Source of the DNA: Candidatus Chlorohelix allophototropha
GTDB lineage: Bacteria > Chloroflexota > Chloroflexia > Chloroheliales > Chloroheliaceae
Length of the DNA stretch: 64,000 nt
Reading direction: 5' to 3'
NCBI RefSeq assembly: GCF_030389965.1
Contig: NZ_CP128400.1
Span: forward strand, 1,054,001-1,118,000
Made by a program: the position numbers and the translations under genes
Notes under the pieces: generated by a model
The model's input: only the letters and a program-made list of their open reading frames with translations
What the model was told of the DNA's origin: nothing
Database searches by the model: none
Shown here: piece after piece, positions 1 through 10,491 of the stretch
Numbering within the stretch: position 1 is the first letter of the stretch
Layout: the number at the start of each line of letters is the position of its first letter

Positions 1-790
1 TCAGGCGCGCCGAAACCGAACCTACATTCCCGAAGCCCTGTACCACCACTCTTGTCCCGGCAAGTGGAAGATCGATTGTCTTCGCCGCTTCTCGCGCCGA
101 TACGCTAACCCCTCGCCCGGTCGCTTCCACGCGCCCTAGCGAACCACCTGTATTAATCGGTTTACCGGTAACCACTCCGGTAATACCTTTGCCTCGGTGC
201 ATCGAGTAGGTATCCATAATCCATGCCATCGTTTGCGGGTTTGTTGCCACATCGGGAGCAGGAATATCGGTTTCAGGTCCGATTAATATAGAGATTTCGG
301 TTGTAAAACGGCGAGTTAATCTTTCCAGTTCACGCTGTGAATATTGGGTAGCATCTATCACCACCCCGCCCTTTGCCCCACCGTAAGGTATATTTACCAC
401 CGCACATTTCCACGTCATCCACATTGCAAGTGCGCGCACTTCGTCCATTGAAACGTTGGGGTGGTAGCGAATCCCGCCCTTAACCGGCCCACGCGCATTA
501 TTATGATGCACCCGATAGCCGGTAAGCACTTTGATACGCCCATCATCCAAACGTACCGGGAAATTAACTTTCAATTCACGTTGCGGTACTGACAATATTT
601 CCCGCAAGCCATCATCCAAACACAATTTATCTGCCGCATAAAAAAACTGTTCTTGCGCTATCTCATAAGGTGAGCGTGCTATAACAGTTTCTTTTACCTT
701 ATTTATTTCATTTGAATACGATGGTATTGTCTCCTTAGCAGGCGACAGTGCCGCTGCCTCACCATTGAGGCGGTTTGCTGCGAGAGTCAT
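1..790 (-). CDS. gdhA: Glutamate dehydrogenase (Glu/Leu/Phe/Val family), partial, C-terminus beyond window
   Basis: Reverse-strand frame opening with ATG at 790 and running off the left edge, about 263 residues present. It should interconvert glutamate and 2-oxoglutarate in the cytoplasm. Seen: [11 protein letters not shown] followed by [18 protein letters not shown] (about residues 120-141, the substrate and catalytic lysine region) and a Rossmann motif [10 protein letters not shown] near residue 248. The N-terminal 35 residues are low-complexity. A strong Shine-Dalgarno (GGAGG) lies 7 bases before the start, with a good promoter upstream. It is divergent from an ACT-domain malic enzyme, which suggests a carbon/nitrogen node. 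Coenzyme preference cannot be read. A leucine or phenylalanine dehydrogenase is possible but less likely given the glutamate dehydrogenase-like motifs. Confidence 0.93.
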   Translation of the reverse strand, partial: MTLAANRLNGEAAALSPAKETIPSYSNEINKVKETVIARSPYEIAQEQFFYAADKLCLDDGLREILSVPQRELKVNFPVRLDDGRIKVLTGYRVHHNNARGPVKGGIRYHPNVSMDEVRALAMWMTWKCAVVNIPYGGAKGGVVIDATQYSQRELERLTRRFTTEISILIGPETDIPAPDVATNPQTMAWIMDTYSMHRGKGITGVVTGKPINTGGSLGRVEATGRGVSVSAREAAKTIDLPLAGTRVVVQGFGNVGSVSARL

Positions 791-838
791 CAAATTTCCT
801 CCATCTTTATGTACATCTTGCACAAATATGCACCAATT

Positions 839-868
839 ATTTTAGCATATTGCCCAAGCTTAAATCAA
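839..868 (-). promoter_or_regulatory. Sigma70-type promoter of the glutamate dehydrogenase gene
   Basis: Reverse strand: -35 TTGATT (868-863), an 18-base spacer and -10 TAAAAT (844-839), preceded by TGC as an extended -10. The predicted transcript start near 832 gives a leader of about 40 bases that ends with the GGAGG ribosome site. Confidence 0.65.
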
Positions 869-932
869 GACGAAATAATCACGTTTACTTCATTTAAACT
901 TATATTTACTGCGCTCACACCTAGCTGCGGTA

Positions 933-941
933 TGTTATAAT
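933..941 (+). promoter_or_regulatory. Extended -10 promoter element for the malic enzyme gene
   Basis: TGTTATAAT (TG-n-TATAAT) lies about 70 bases before the malic enzyme start. No good -35 box is visible at the usual distance, as is common for extended -10 promoters. Confidence 0.5.
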
Positions 942-1009
942 CTTGATAATCCACGAAGAAGTGAAGAGAAGTCCCCATAACCTCATTATTCTTTTACAGG
1001 TGTGAAAAA

Positions 1010-2467
1010 ATGAATATCACCCCGAATGCCAGTTACAGTTTTACGCTGCGAATCGAAATCCCTAACCGGGTAGGGATGTTAAGCCAAATAATGGCTGCTA
1101 TCGCCAACTCCGGCGGAGACCTCGGTGCAATTGATATTGTACAGGCTAGCCGTGACAAAATGGTTCGTGATATTACGGTATCAGCCGGCTCTGAGCAACA
1201 TGCCGATGAAATTACTTCAAATGTTGCCGTTATTGAAGATGTGAATATTATCAATGTCAGCGACCGCACTTTCCTACTTCATTTGGGCGGAAAAATTTCG
1301 GTTAACTCCAAAATCCCGCTTAAAACCCGCGACCAGTTGAGCATGGCTTATACTCCCGGTGTCGCGCGTGTTTGCAACGCCATTGCTGAAGACAAGAGCA
1401 AGGTCTATTCTCTAACTATAAAGGGCAACACAGTTGCAGTTGTCACGGATGGAACGGCGGTTTTGGGACTTGGCAATATCGGACCGGAAGCAGCTATGCC
1501 AGTCATGGAAGGCAAAGCCATGCTCTTCAAAGAGTTCGGACAGGTAGACGCTTTCCCGATTTGCCTCTCAACGCAGAATACCGAAGAGATAATTCAGACT
1601 GTAAAAGCCATAGCGCCTACTTTTGGAGGCATTAACCTAGAAGATATTTCTGCCCCGCGTTGCTTCGAAATTGAGAAAAGGCTGATTGAGGAACTCGATA
1701 TTCCGGTAATGCACGATGACCAGCATGGTACGGCGGTAGTGGTGTTAGCCGCTCTTTTAAACGCCCTCAAAGTGGTCAACAAAAATATCGGCGAAATAAA
1801 AGTGGTGGTAAATGGGATTGGTGCTGCCGGAGTAGCTTGCAGCAAAATCCTGATGGCAGCAGGGGTACAGCATATCATTGGTTGTGACCGACGCGGCGCA
1901 GTTTATAAAGGGCGTGTCGAAGATATGAACGTTGCCAAAGAATGGTACGCCGAACACACCAATTTTGAAGGCGAACGCGGCACTTTGGTGAATGCGATGA
2001 AAGATGCGGATGTGTTCTTGGGCTTAAGCGGTCCCAATACTTGTACCGTCAAACATCTCAAGCAAATGGCACGCGACCCGATTGTGTTCGCCCTCGCCAA
2101 CCCCACTCCGGAAATCCAGCCTGAGGATGCCGCGCCCTATGTGGCAGTTATGGCGACCGGACGTAGCGACTATCCCAATCAAATTAACAACGTGCTGTGT
2201 TTCCCCGGTATCTTTCGCGGTGCGCTAGATTGCCGAGCCACCAAGATTAATGACCAGATGAAATTGGCGGCAGCCCGCGCTATCCAGTCTATCATTTCCG
2301 AGGATGAATTGAGTGCAGACTATATCATACCCAGTGTGTTTGATCGCCGGGTGGGTGTAAGTGTAGCTAAAGCGGTAATGGATGCTGCTTACGAAACAGG
2401 CGTGGCACGCCGCGAACGCAAATCCAGTTCCGGTAATACAGTTGCGCCGTTGCCCACTTCCGTATAA
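1010..2467 (+). CDS. NAD(P)-dependent malic enzyme with N-terminal ACT domain
   Basis: Oxidative decarboxylation of malate to pyruvate, cytoplasmic. 485 residues. Residues about 8-85 form an ACT-type domain (RIEIPNRVGMLSQIM), a ligand-binding regulatory module. The malic enzyme core follows: YTPGVARVCNAI with catalytic Tyr114, GNIGPEAAMPVMEGKA with Lys169, INLEDISAPRC (metal ligands Glu211/Asp212), MHDDQHGTA (Asp236/Asp237) and the nucleotide motif VVNGIGAAGVA at 267-277. The ACT domain suggests allosteric control, perhaps by an amino acid, which fits the divergent glutamate dehydrogenase. The ribosome site is modest (CAGG). The cofactor cannot be decided by eye. A hairpin follows the stop. 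Confidence 0.95.
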   Translation: MNITPNASYSFTLRIEIPNRVGMLSQIMAAIANSGGDLGAIDIVQASRDKMVRDITVSAGSEQHADEITSNVAVIEDVNIINVSDRTFLLHLGGKISVNSKIPLKTRDQLSMAYTPGVARVCNAIAEDKSKVYSLTIKGNTVAVVTDGTAVLGLGNIGPEAAMPVMEGKAMLFKEFGQVDAFPICLSTQNTEEIIQTVKAIAPTFGGINLEDISAPRCFEIEKRLIEELDIPVMHDDQHGTAVVVLAALLNALKVVNKNIGEIKVVVNGIGAAGVACSKILMAAGVQHIIGCDRRGAVYKGRVEDMNVAKEWYAEHTNFEGERGTLVNAMKDADVFLGLSGPNTCTVKHLKQMARDPIVFALANPTPEIQPEDAAPYVAVMATGRSDYPNQINNVLCFPGIFRGALDCRATKINDQMKLAAARAIQSIISEDELSADYIIPSVFDRRVGVSVAKAVMDAAYETGVARRERKSSSGNTVAPLPTSV

Positions 2468-2482
2468 ATCGCTTTTCTTATT

Positions 2483-2515
2483 GCTCAAAGTCGGAAATAT
2501 TTGCCCGACTTTGAG
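2483..2515 (+). terminator. Perfect 12-bp hairpin after the malic enzyme gene
   Basis: GCTCAAAGTCGG (2483-2494) pairs perfectly with CCGACTTTGAGC (2504-2515) across a 9-base loop, 16 bases after the stop codon. The U-tract is poor (GTTCCTC), so it is either a weak intrinsic terminator or an mRNA-end stabiliser. Confidence 0.55.
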
Positions 2516-2612
2516 CGTTCCTCAAATCCCAATTGGCTTTCGCTCGTTTGCGCCCTGCTACTTAAAATGCTAAGATACTCCATCTGTTAACCTTACAACA
2601 GGAAAGAATCTT

Positions 2613-2927
2613 ATGGCAAAATCAGTTAATGTAGATAAAAAGACTCTGGCAACCGGGCAGAAAGCTATCAAAACACTTGATAAGCAAGCTGCCAAGACTC
2701 AAAGTGAGCGGGAAGCCGCTGCTAAAAAACCGCAAACATCGCTGGCTTTTGCCCGTTACAGCTTTCGCCAGCGTGATAAACTCAGCCAAATGCCAAACCT
2801 GCTAAAAGTGGTGGTGGTTCTGTTGGCAATGCGTTGGTTTCTTGGTCGCCGTGACGAAGCCAAAGGGGAAAGCGAAATTGCGGAAGCTATAAAGTTCCTG
2901 CGCGAGAGCCGAGGCTTCCAGCCATAG
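2613..2927 (+). CDS. Small conserved-looking protein with one hydrophobic segment, unknown function
   Basis: 104 residues, not recognised. It has a Lys/Ala/Gln-rich, probably helical N-terminal half (to about residue 45), then one hydrophobic stretch at about 63-77 (LLKVVVVLLAMRWFL), then a charged C-terminal tail. This could be a single membrane-anchored protein with a positively charged cytoplasmic N-terminus. A good ribosome site (AGGAAAG) precedes ATG. Its stop is one base before the GTG of the next gene, so the two are almost certainly co-translated. The context (flippase fusion downstream) hints at an envelope role, but nothing more can be said. Confidence 0.7.
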   Translation: MAKSVNVDKKTLATGQKAIKTLDKQAAKTQSEREAAAKKPQTSLAFARYSFRQRDKLSQMPNLLKVVVVLLAMRWFLGRRDEAKGESEIAEAIKFLRESRGFQP

Positions 2928-2928
2928 G

Positions 2929-5583
2929 GTGCAAACTCACACTCCACCCGGCAAGAATAATTTAGCGCCCGTCCCTACGCGCCAGCGTTTTCGGCAAAAT
3001 TTATTGCTAGGGTTGGCGCTTTTAATATTCGCCTGCCTCGCTTGCTTGCCCGGTCTAGTCACTTCCCAAAATACCCTGAGTGTTTCTATAATCTCTACAC
3101 AGCCGATAAATGACTCTTTACGATACGATTGGGATGCCGCCCGTGACCTCTTGCTTGATCGCCAACCCCCGCTCTGGCACGCCAATAGCCCCTTGCTAGC
3201 ATCTAGTCCTGTTCCAGCGCTATATCCCTTCTCAATATTATATTATGTAAACTTAAATATATTCCTATTCGCCGCTTTTCATCTATGGGTCGCGTTGATA
3301 GGAATCGGGCTACTGGCGAAACGATTACAAAACAAAGCATGGCGCATCAGCGGAATATTAGCCGGATTCGCCCTGGTTCTAGTGGGATTACCAGCCTTAC
3401 GCCCCGATCATATGGCGGCATTGGCATGGCTACCGCTGGCTATTTGGTTGCCCCTCTCCTCTCGCCGTTATGTGAAAATGCTAGGGCTGGCGTTGGCGCT
3501 TGGCTTCATAGCGCTGGCGGTAGAAACTACTTTCGCCCTTACGCTGCTAGGTGGCGTAAGCTTGTGGCTAATATTGGTAGAAGCTAAGGCAGGCAAATGG
3601 AAAAGCAAAGCGGTTTTTGGCAGCATGCTGTGGGCGATAATCGTGCTGGCGTTGGCTTTGGGGCTGGCAGGTCCACAACTATTTCCGCGCCTTTCTTACC
3701 AACCCATCAACTACAGCACTCCCGCCACCCTAGAACCGCAAATAAACGGCGCAACTCTACTCGGAATCAGACAAATCAACGAAACGGACTTGCGCTATAC
3801 CCTGCAAATAGACTCCTCCAGCACATCCCACAACATCGAAATGGTAGTGCCGGAGCGTTACGATAGCGGTTGGCAAGCGCAATATAGCCTGCCCGATGAG
3901 CCAAACAAATTCAGCGAGGCGAAGTTGGTAAGCACTCCAGAGGGCTGGCGCAAAATTAGCCTCGAATCAACCCCCGGAACGAATGTATTAACCGTGCGCC
4001 TGCGTTACAATCCCATCTCCTTTACGCTGGGTCTGTACGCTACCTTCCTTTCGGTTGCCAGCATGGCAATGATTCTGCTGGTACTTGGTTGGATACGCTT
4101 CTATCGCGAAGATGAACGCGATCATCCTTTGCGGCGTATCGTGAAAAACAGCGTTACACCGATGTTCGCGCAACTGGCGGGCAAAGTAATCGATTTCGGT
4201 TTCGCCTTTATCTCCCTTCGCTTGCTTGGTCCTGAAGGCAACGGGCGTTATACTTTCGCCGTAACCACTTGGCTCTTCTTCAATACGCTGGCAGATTTTG
4301 GTCTGGAAACGTTGGTTACACGCGAAGTAGCCCGTGACCGCAGCCACGCTAACACCAACCGCTATTTCAGTACCATGCTGGTAACACGCTTGAGCTTCTC
4401 CGCCTTGTCGCTGCCCATCGCTATGCTATGGGTGGGCGGCTTCAGCCTCACCGGAGAAATGACGGGGGATGTGGCGCTGGCGGTTGCCTTGCTAATGGTA
4501 GGCATGATGCCTAGTGCGGTTTCCGGCACACTGTCGGCGGTCTTTCGGGGTCACGAAAAATTCGAATATCTGGCAGCGAACCAAATTCTAGGCTCCATCA
4601 TTAAAGTCCCACTGGGGCTAGGCGCATTGCTCATCGGGTGGGGTGTGGCAGGTCTTGCCGCCACTTCCATTGCAGTGAACCTGATAGCGATGTCCTCACT
4701 ATGGACTATTTTTACACGCGAAGTAATCAAGCCCGATATTCGCAAGGGCTTCGAGCGTGCGCTTGTACCTGCAATGCTAAAAAGCGCCTTCCCTTTGATG
4801 CTGAATGGCTTCCTCATCAGCATAATGTTCAAGAGTGATGTATTCTTGCTCTTTCCCTTCAGGGGCGATATTGAGGTAGGCTTGTATAATTCTGGCTACA
4901 AGTTTATAGACGCGCTACTGATTTTTCCCTCTGCTATCACGCTGGCATTGTTCCCCCTTTTCAGCACCTACAGCCGCGACTCGCGCGAAAACTTGATGCG
5001 AGCCTATTCGGAAGCCCTGCGCCTATTGATTATCATCGGTTTGCCCATTTCAGCCGGAACTCTCTTTATAGCAAACGACCTGATTGGCGCAGCGTTCGGC
5101 GACAAATTCTTACCGGGTGGTGCAATCGCTCTGCAAATTCTGATCTGGTTCCTGCCCTTCAGCTACATAAACGGTGTCACCCAATACGTGCTGATTGCGC
5201 TAGACAAGCAACGCTATATTACAATAGCAGTGTTGATTACCGCCGGAGTAAACATTGGGGGAAATCTGATTTTCATTCCCTTCTTCGGCTATATCGCTGC
5301 TAGCGCCATGACCATCGCCACCGAAGTAATATTGCTGATAATCTACAGTATCCTGATGCGCCGAATGTTTGCGCCCATCCCATTTTTTAAAACGATGGCG
5401 CGTCCTGTTGTGGCTACGCTAGTAATGATGGCGGTTTTGACGTTGATTACAGTAGTCTTCGGCTTCAACAATTTCTTTGTCACAATTATTGTAGGAGTAG
5501 CAGTATTCCTAGGTGGATTGGTGCTGTTTGGCGGAGTTACCGGGGAAGATATGCGCTACCTACGTAAAATAGTTCGGAAATAG
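2929..5583 (+). CDS. Membrane fusion protein: YfhO-like N-terminal half plus Wzx-type oligosaccharide flippase
   Basis: 884 residues starting with GTG one base after the previous stop. Residues about 24-250 contain several membrane spans with the layout of the YfhO-type glycosyltransferase-like family (DWDAARDLLLDRQPPLWHA, then LYPFSILYY). About 270-365 is an extracytoplasmic beta-like region (ERYDSGWQAQY ... TVRLRYNP), followed by one more span. From about residue 405 to the end there are about 12-14 spans of a polysaccharide flippase (MATE/MOP superfamily), opening with TPMFAQLAGKVIDFGFAF and RLLGPEGNGRYTF. Likely role: moving lipid-linked glycans across the membrane. The YfhO half is much shorter than a complete protein of that family, so it is probably a reduced domain. 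A HAD hydrolase follows after 2 bases. Confidence 0.82.
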   Translation: MQTHTPPGKNNLAPVPTRQRFRQNLLLGLALLIFACLACLPGLVTSQNTLSVSIISTQPINDSLRYDWDAARDLLLDRQPPLWHANSPLLASSPVPALYPFSILYYVNLNIFLFAAFHLWVALIGIGLLAKRLQNKAWRISGILAGFALVLVGLPALRPDHMAALAWLPLAIWLPLSSRRYVKMLGLALALGFIALAVETTFALTLLGGVSLWLILVEAKAGKWKSKAVFGSMLWAIIVLALALGLAGPQLFPRLSYQPINYSTPATLEPQINGATLLGIRQINETDLRYTLQIDSSSTSHNIEMVVPERYDSGWQAQYSLPDEPNKFSEAKLVSTPEGWRKISLESTPGTNVLTVRLRYNPISFTLGLYATFLSVASMAMILLVLGWIRFYREDERDHPLRRIVKNSVTPMFAQLAGKVIDFGFAFISLRLLGPEGNGRYTFAVTTWLFFNTLADFGLETLVTREVARDRSHANTNRYFSTMLVTRLSFSALSLPIAMLWVGGFSLTGEMTGDVALAVALLMVGMMPSAVSGTLSAVFRGHEKFEYLAANQILGSIIKVPLGLGALLIGWGVAGLAATSIAVNLIAMSSLWTIFTREVIKPDIRKGFERALVPAMLKSAFPLMLNGFLISIMFKSDVFLLFPFRGDIEVGLYNSGYKFIDALLIFPSAITLALFPLFSTYSRDSRENLMRAYSEALRLLIIIGLPISAGTLFIANDLIGAAFGDKFLPGGAIALQILIWFLPFSYINGVTQYVLIALDKQRYITIAVLITAGVNIGGNLIFIPFFGYIAASAMTIATEVILLIIYSILMRRMFAPIPFFKTMARPVVATLVMMAVLTLITVVFGFNNFFVTIIVGVAVFLGGLVLFGGVTGEDMRYLRKIVRK

Positions 5584-5585
5584 AT

Positions 5586-6062
5586 ATGGATAAAATTGCT
5601 TTTATAGATTTGGATGGAGTAGTGGCAAATAGCGTGCTCCGCTTTGAAAAAGCCACCAAAAACGGCAAAATCAATTGGGGATTGGTTTTCCATCCACCCA
5701 TGCTCGGCCTGGACACGTTGATTCCGGGCGCAGATGCAATAATTGCACGGCTGGAAGAAGCTAATTGGACAGTTATCTACCTCTCTTCGCGCCCCGAACG
5801 GATTCTCGAACCTTCTAAAAAATGGCTGGAAAAGCACGGACTGGACGGACACGAAATAATCCTACGCCCTGCCAAAAAAGACGGCTTGAAAACCCCGCAG
5901 TGGAAAGCCTCAGTGGTGTGCAGAAAGGGCGCACCCGATGGTGAAACGCTCTTTGTAGATGACGAACCGGAGAATACTGCCGCCGCGCTTGAGTTATGGC
6001 AAGAAAAGTTCGGCAACAACGGCTTACGTGTGGCAAGTACGCTATCGGAAATCTCCCTGTAA
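5586..6062 (+). CDS. HAD-superfamily hydrolase (small, capless phosphatase-like)
   Basis: 158 residues. HAD motif I is IDLDGVV (nucleophile Asp8, acid Asp10), motif II is YLSSRP (Ser67/68), a basic region KKDG (98-101) supplies the motif III lysine, and motif IV is FVDDE (Asp125/Asp126). All catalytic residues are present, so a phosphatase or phosphotransferase is likely. The substrate is unknown; the N-terminal DLDGVVANS style resembles small nucleotidase-like or polynucleotide-phosphatase-like HADs. It starts 2 bases after the flippase stop, so it is in the same operon and may act on a phosphorylated sugar or lipid intermediate (inference). Confidence 0.85.
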   Translation: MDKIAFIDLDGVVANSVLRFEKATKNGKINWGLVFHPPMLGLDTLIPGADAIIARLEEANWTVIYLSSRPERILEPSKKWLEKHGLDGHEIILRPAKKDGLKTPQWKASVVCRKGAPDGETLFVDDEPENTAAALELWQEKFGNNGLRVASTLSEISL

Positions 6063-6151
6063 CAAGTCTTGCCGCTAAACCCTATAGCCGTTATACTGTT
6101 ACTGCCAAAAGCAATATGATAAGCTTATAATTAATTTTGGGAAAAGGCGAA

Positions 6152-7213
6152 ATGGAAAGTAAAATCAAAGTTTCGATAGTGGGCGTAACAGGTTATACCG
6201 GCAGCGAACTAGTACGTTTGCTAGTACGTCACCCGCAGGTGGAATTACTGGAACTGGAAGGGCGTAGCGCCGCCGGACAACCGCTCGGCAATGTCTTCCC
6301 ACACCTAGCCCCACTGGGCTTGAGCGTCAAGGAAAAACTCGAACGCCCTGCCGAAGCCGATTTTATCTTTCTGGGTTTGCCCCATCACGCCTCCGCCGAA
6401 CGCGCCGCCGAAATATTCGAGCAAGCGCCGAATACCCGTATTATAGATTTATCGGCAGATTTTCGCCTACGCGACCGCACCACCTACGAAAAATGGTATG
6501 GCGAACATCACGCTCCCTACCTATTGCCCGAAGCTCTCTACGGCTTGCCGGAACTTTATCGCAAGCAAGTAACCGCTAACACCCGCCTTGTAGCTAACCC
6601 CGGTTGTTACCCTACTTGCAGTAGCCTTGCACTTGCGCCTGCATTGTCTGAAAAAATCATCGAACCGTATGTGGTCATAAACGCACTCTCCGGCACGAGC
6701 GGGGCAGGACGCGGTTTGAAGCAAAACCTACACTACAGCGAAATGCACGATAGCGCCAGCGCGTATGGTCTGGAGGGTCACCGCCACGCCCCTGAGATTA
6801 CCCAGATTCTAACCGATGTAAACCAACAAGCTAAGGTTACAGTGTCCTTCACCCCACACTTGATGCCGCTCGCACGTGGTATGCTGGCAACCTGCTCGGC
6901 GCGCCTCTCACCCGAATGGCTGGCGCAATACTCCGCCAACCCCAACGCCGCAATTCGCACCCTATACAGCAATTTCTACGCCGGAGAACAGTTCGTAAGA
7001 ATAGTCACGACCCCACCGACCACCAAAGAGGTCTTTGGCTCAAACTATTGCTTCCTCTACCCCACCGTTGATATTGAAGCAGGGCGGTTAGTGGTAATCT
7101 CGGTGATCGACAATCTGGTCAAGGGTGCGGCAGGACAGGCAATTCAGAACATGAACTTGTTGTCGGGACTGCCGGAATCTCTCGGATTGGAAGCGTTGGG
7201 CATATACCCCTAG
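6152..7213 (+). CDS. argC: N-acetyl-gamma-glutamyl-phosphate reductase
   Basis: Third step of arginine biosynthesis: NADPH-dependent reduction of N-acetylglutamyl phosphate to the semialdehyde. Seen in a 353-residue protein: GVTGYTGSE nucleotide motif (11-19), LPHHAS, DLSADFRL, NPGCYPT with catalytic Cys152, LSGTSGAGRG, EGHRHAPEI with the active-site His, PHLMPLARGM and the C-terminal signature IDNLVKGAAGQA. The start is ATG at 6152 because GGGAAAAGGCG sits just upstream; an in-frame TTG at 6137 would bury that ribosome site. No other arg gene is in the window, so argC is separated from the rest of its pathway here. Confidence 0.97.
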   Translation: MESKIKVSIVGVTGYTGSELVRLLVRHPQVELLELEGRSAAGQPLGNVFPHLAPLGLSVKEKLERPAEADFIFLGLPHHASAERAAEIFEQAPNTRIIDLSADFRLRDRTTYEKWYGEHHAPYLLPEALYGLPELYRKQVTANTRLVANPGCYPTCSSLALAPALSEKIIEPYVVINALSGTSGAGRGLKQNLHYSEMHDSASAYGLEGHRHAPEITQILTDVNQQAKVTVSFTPHLMPLARGMLATCSARLSPEWLAQYSANPNAAIRTLYSNFYAGEQFVRIVTTPPTTKEVFGSNYCFLYPTVDIEAGRLVVISVIDNLVKGAAGQAIQNMNLLSGLPESLGLEALGIYP

Positions 7214-7240
7214 AACCCCTCGCTTTTATTTTGTATCAGC

Positions 7241-7747
7241 TTAGAAGGAAAGCCTGATTCCGGGTTGGCGTGGACTACCTGTCAGGGCAATTATGTGTTT
7301 ATTATCCCAAGAGCCTCCATTAAAATTGGGCAAAGCAAAATTTTCATTGTCGTCCCCGCCGTAGGTAGTGCCGATGCAGGCATACAAATCGGGGTATTGA
7401 GAGATTGGCAACATAGACCCGTCACATAAAGCCCAACCGTTCGGTGCGTCCATATCATTAAACAACCTGATGTCACCGACGTAAGGAGCAAGTGAACGTG
7501 ACGGGTAAATACCGGACAGCGCAATATAGAATTGTAGGTCCGGGGATGCGTTTTCGTTAAAATTGGGTATCCTAAAGTTAACTACGCCATCTCCACCATA
7601 CATAGTACCAATAAGGCTAAACATGGCGGTGTTATTAGAGATTTGCAATGTTTGCCCACTGCATAAAATCCAGCCTCGATGTTCGTCTGTCCCCTCAAAG
7701 AGTCTGATGTCACCCATAAAAGGGTCTGAATTGTCGGATGCTGACAT
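7241..7747 (-). CDS. Phage tail-collar / microcystin-dependent-protein-like protein with two collar domains
   Basis: 168 residues. Two copies of one module are visible: GDIRLF...GWILCSGQTL...IGTMYGGDG...FRIPNF (about 12-63) and GDIRLF...GWALCDGSML...IGTTYGGDD...FALPNF (about 92-143). This is the tail-collar fold found in phage fibres and in the MdpB-like protein family of bacteria. No signal peptide is seen. Ribosome site AAAGGA is 9 bases before ATG. Such proteins often occur singly or in clusters outside phages, and no other phage genes are nearby, so a prophage is not implied. The function is unknown, perhaps extracellular binding. Confidence 0.85.
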   Translation of the reverse strand: MSASDNSDPFMGDIRLFEGTDEHRGWILCSGQTLQISNNTAMFSLIGTMYGGDGVVNFRIPNFNENASPDLQFYIALSGIYPSRSLAPYVGDIRLFNDMDAPNGWALCDGSMLPISQYPDLYACIGTTYGGDDNENFALPNFNGGSWDNKHIIALTGSPRQPGIRLSF

Positions 7748-7826
7748 AGCTTTTTCCTTTCTAAAACTAACCTGAAAGGTAACATAAGTATTTTAATGCA
7801 AGTGGTGTCATTATCGCCTTTGTGGT

Positions 7827-9002
7827 TTAAATCGAGTCGTCGGTTTCAGGTTCGGATTGTTCCTGTGCTTGAGATTCTGCACGCGCTTTAGCCCGTGCTT
7901 TTACAGCGCGGCGCCCTGCCAAACCACCCGCCTGTGAACGGCTGCGATGTTGGCGCACCAGATCAAATTCGGCTTGAAGCGTTTCTAACTGGCGAGCAAG
8001 GCGCGTCTCTTCCAATTGGTACAACTCAAAAACCTCGCTATCCTCTACCTGCTTAACCTGCTCTATACGGACTTGTAACTCTAGTATAGTCTTATCAAGA
8101 GTGCGTAAGCGTTCATCCAGCGTAACAAAACGTGTCTGGGTACTCTCGTTATTACCGGCGATAACCTGATTCACATTGAAAAACTGACCCTCAAGTTGCT
8201 GGCGGATTTCCTCAAGACGACCCTGACCAACGGCGATGCGCTCATTAAACAGACGCTCCACCCTCACTATATTGCTCATTACGCGCTCATCTTCTTTACG
8301 CAAAACGTCCAGTACCGGCGCTATCTCATCAATGCGAACAGTATCTTGGCGCTGCAAATCTTCGAGGCGTGTGATGCGATTTGCGAAAAGCTGCACCTCT
8401 GCCCGCAAATCAACGACTTGTTGGTTAAATTCTTCGGTTGCGCGGCGCACACTCTGCTCGTTATTATGGATAATATCCAATACCCGATCCAGTTCGCGCT
8501 GGTAAAACTCCTGCGCATTGGCAGTAATTTTGATAGCTTCGCGCAAATCACGAATAGCACCGTCCAATCGAGTAATCTGGCTTTGCCCATCTCGCACTGT
8601 CATAAGGAGTTTATCAAGCTGAAGCCGATCCAAACCGAGTTGCTCGTTTTCCTTGCGGCGCGTTTCGACTATATCGGTAAACTGTGAACGCAACTCTCGT
8701 ACCGCTTTAGCCGGTTCGCCAGCCCGAAACTGTAACTCTGCTAACTCCTGCTTAATACGCTGCTCGTCCATATTACGCACCTGCGTTGCTTGCGTAACCT
8801 CTGCCACGAAACGATCCATTTGCTCACGTATTTGGATTACACGCAGCTCGCTCTGTTTCCAGTTATCCTCAACGGAGTGCTGGCGCGCCATTTGTTCACG
8901 CACCAAACGTCGTACTTCATCCACCTGCTGCTGTAGCTGGTAAAGTTGCGCTTCGCCCTTCTTGAGAGAATCATCATCGCGGTAGTTGCGGGTTAAATCC
9001 AT
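7827..9002 (-). CDS. Long coiled-coil protein, unknown function
   Basis: 391 residues, almost entirely predicted coiled coil: long runs rich in Glu, Gln, Arg and Leu with heptad-like spacing from about residue 15 to 350, then a basic Arg/Ala/Lys-rich segment (about 352-375) and an acidic tail. No signal peptide, membrane span or catalytic motif is seen. It looks like a structural, cytoskeleton-like or scaffold protein, and the basic patch could bind nucleic acid or lipid headgroups (inference). Strong ribosome site AAGGAAGG precedes ATG. It lies 108 bases downstream of enolase on the same strand, with hairpins between, so co-transcription is possible but probably attenuated. Confidence 0.75.
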   Translation of the reverse strand: MDLTRNYRDDDSLKKGEAQLYQLQQQVDEVRRLVREQMARQHSVEDNWKQSELRVIQIREQMDRFVAEVTQATQVRNMDEQRIKQELAELQFRAGEPAKAVRELRSQFTDIVETRRKENEQLGLDRLQLDKLLMTVRDGQSQITRLDGAIRDLREAIKITANAQEFYQRELDRVLDIIHNNEQSVRRATEEFNQQVVDLRAEVQLFANRITRLEDLQRQDTVRIDEIAPVLDVLRKEDERVMSNIVRVERLFNERIAVGQGRLEEIRQQLEGQFFNVNQVIAGNNESTQTRFVTLDERLRTLDKTILELQVRIEQVKQVEDSEVFELYQLEETRLARQLETLQAEFDLVRQHRSRSQAGGLAGRRAVKARAKARAESQAQEQSEPETDDSI

Positions 9003-9050
9003 CGAAAACCTTCCTTATTACTTGAAGAGAGATGTTGGGCAAACCTGAAA

Positions 9051-9095
9051 CGGGTTAAACCCCTTGCCCGCTACACCAGAAAGGAGCAGCGGGCA
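9051..9095 (-). terminator. Hairpins between enolase and the coiled-coil gene
   Basis: TGCCCGCT (9065-9072) pairs with AGCGGGCA (9088-9095), starting 16 bases after the enolase stop. A GGGTTTAACCC palindrome follows near 9052-9063. No clean U-run is present, so this may be a weak terminator or an mRNA processing and stability structure. Confidence 0.4.
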
Positions 9096-9110
9096 GGAAT
9101 TAGAACGGGA

Positions 9111-10418
<1,308 letters not shown>

Positions 10419-10453
10419 TTAATTATTTTCTGTTTCAACTCAATACTAAAAAT

Positions 10454-10491
10454 ACCTTTGCCATGATACACGAATCAGTAAAGAATCACAA
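10454..10491 (-). promoter_or_regulatory. Candidate promoter of eno, overlapping a shared sequence block
   Basis: Reverse strand: TTGTGA, 17-base spacer, TATCAT, placing a transcript start about 50 bases before the eno start codon. The TTGTGA lies inside a block (10481-10508) that recurs at 11209-11237 upstream of the next minus-strand gene. Confidence 0.4.
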
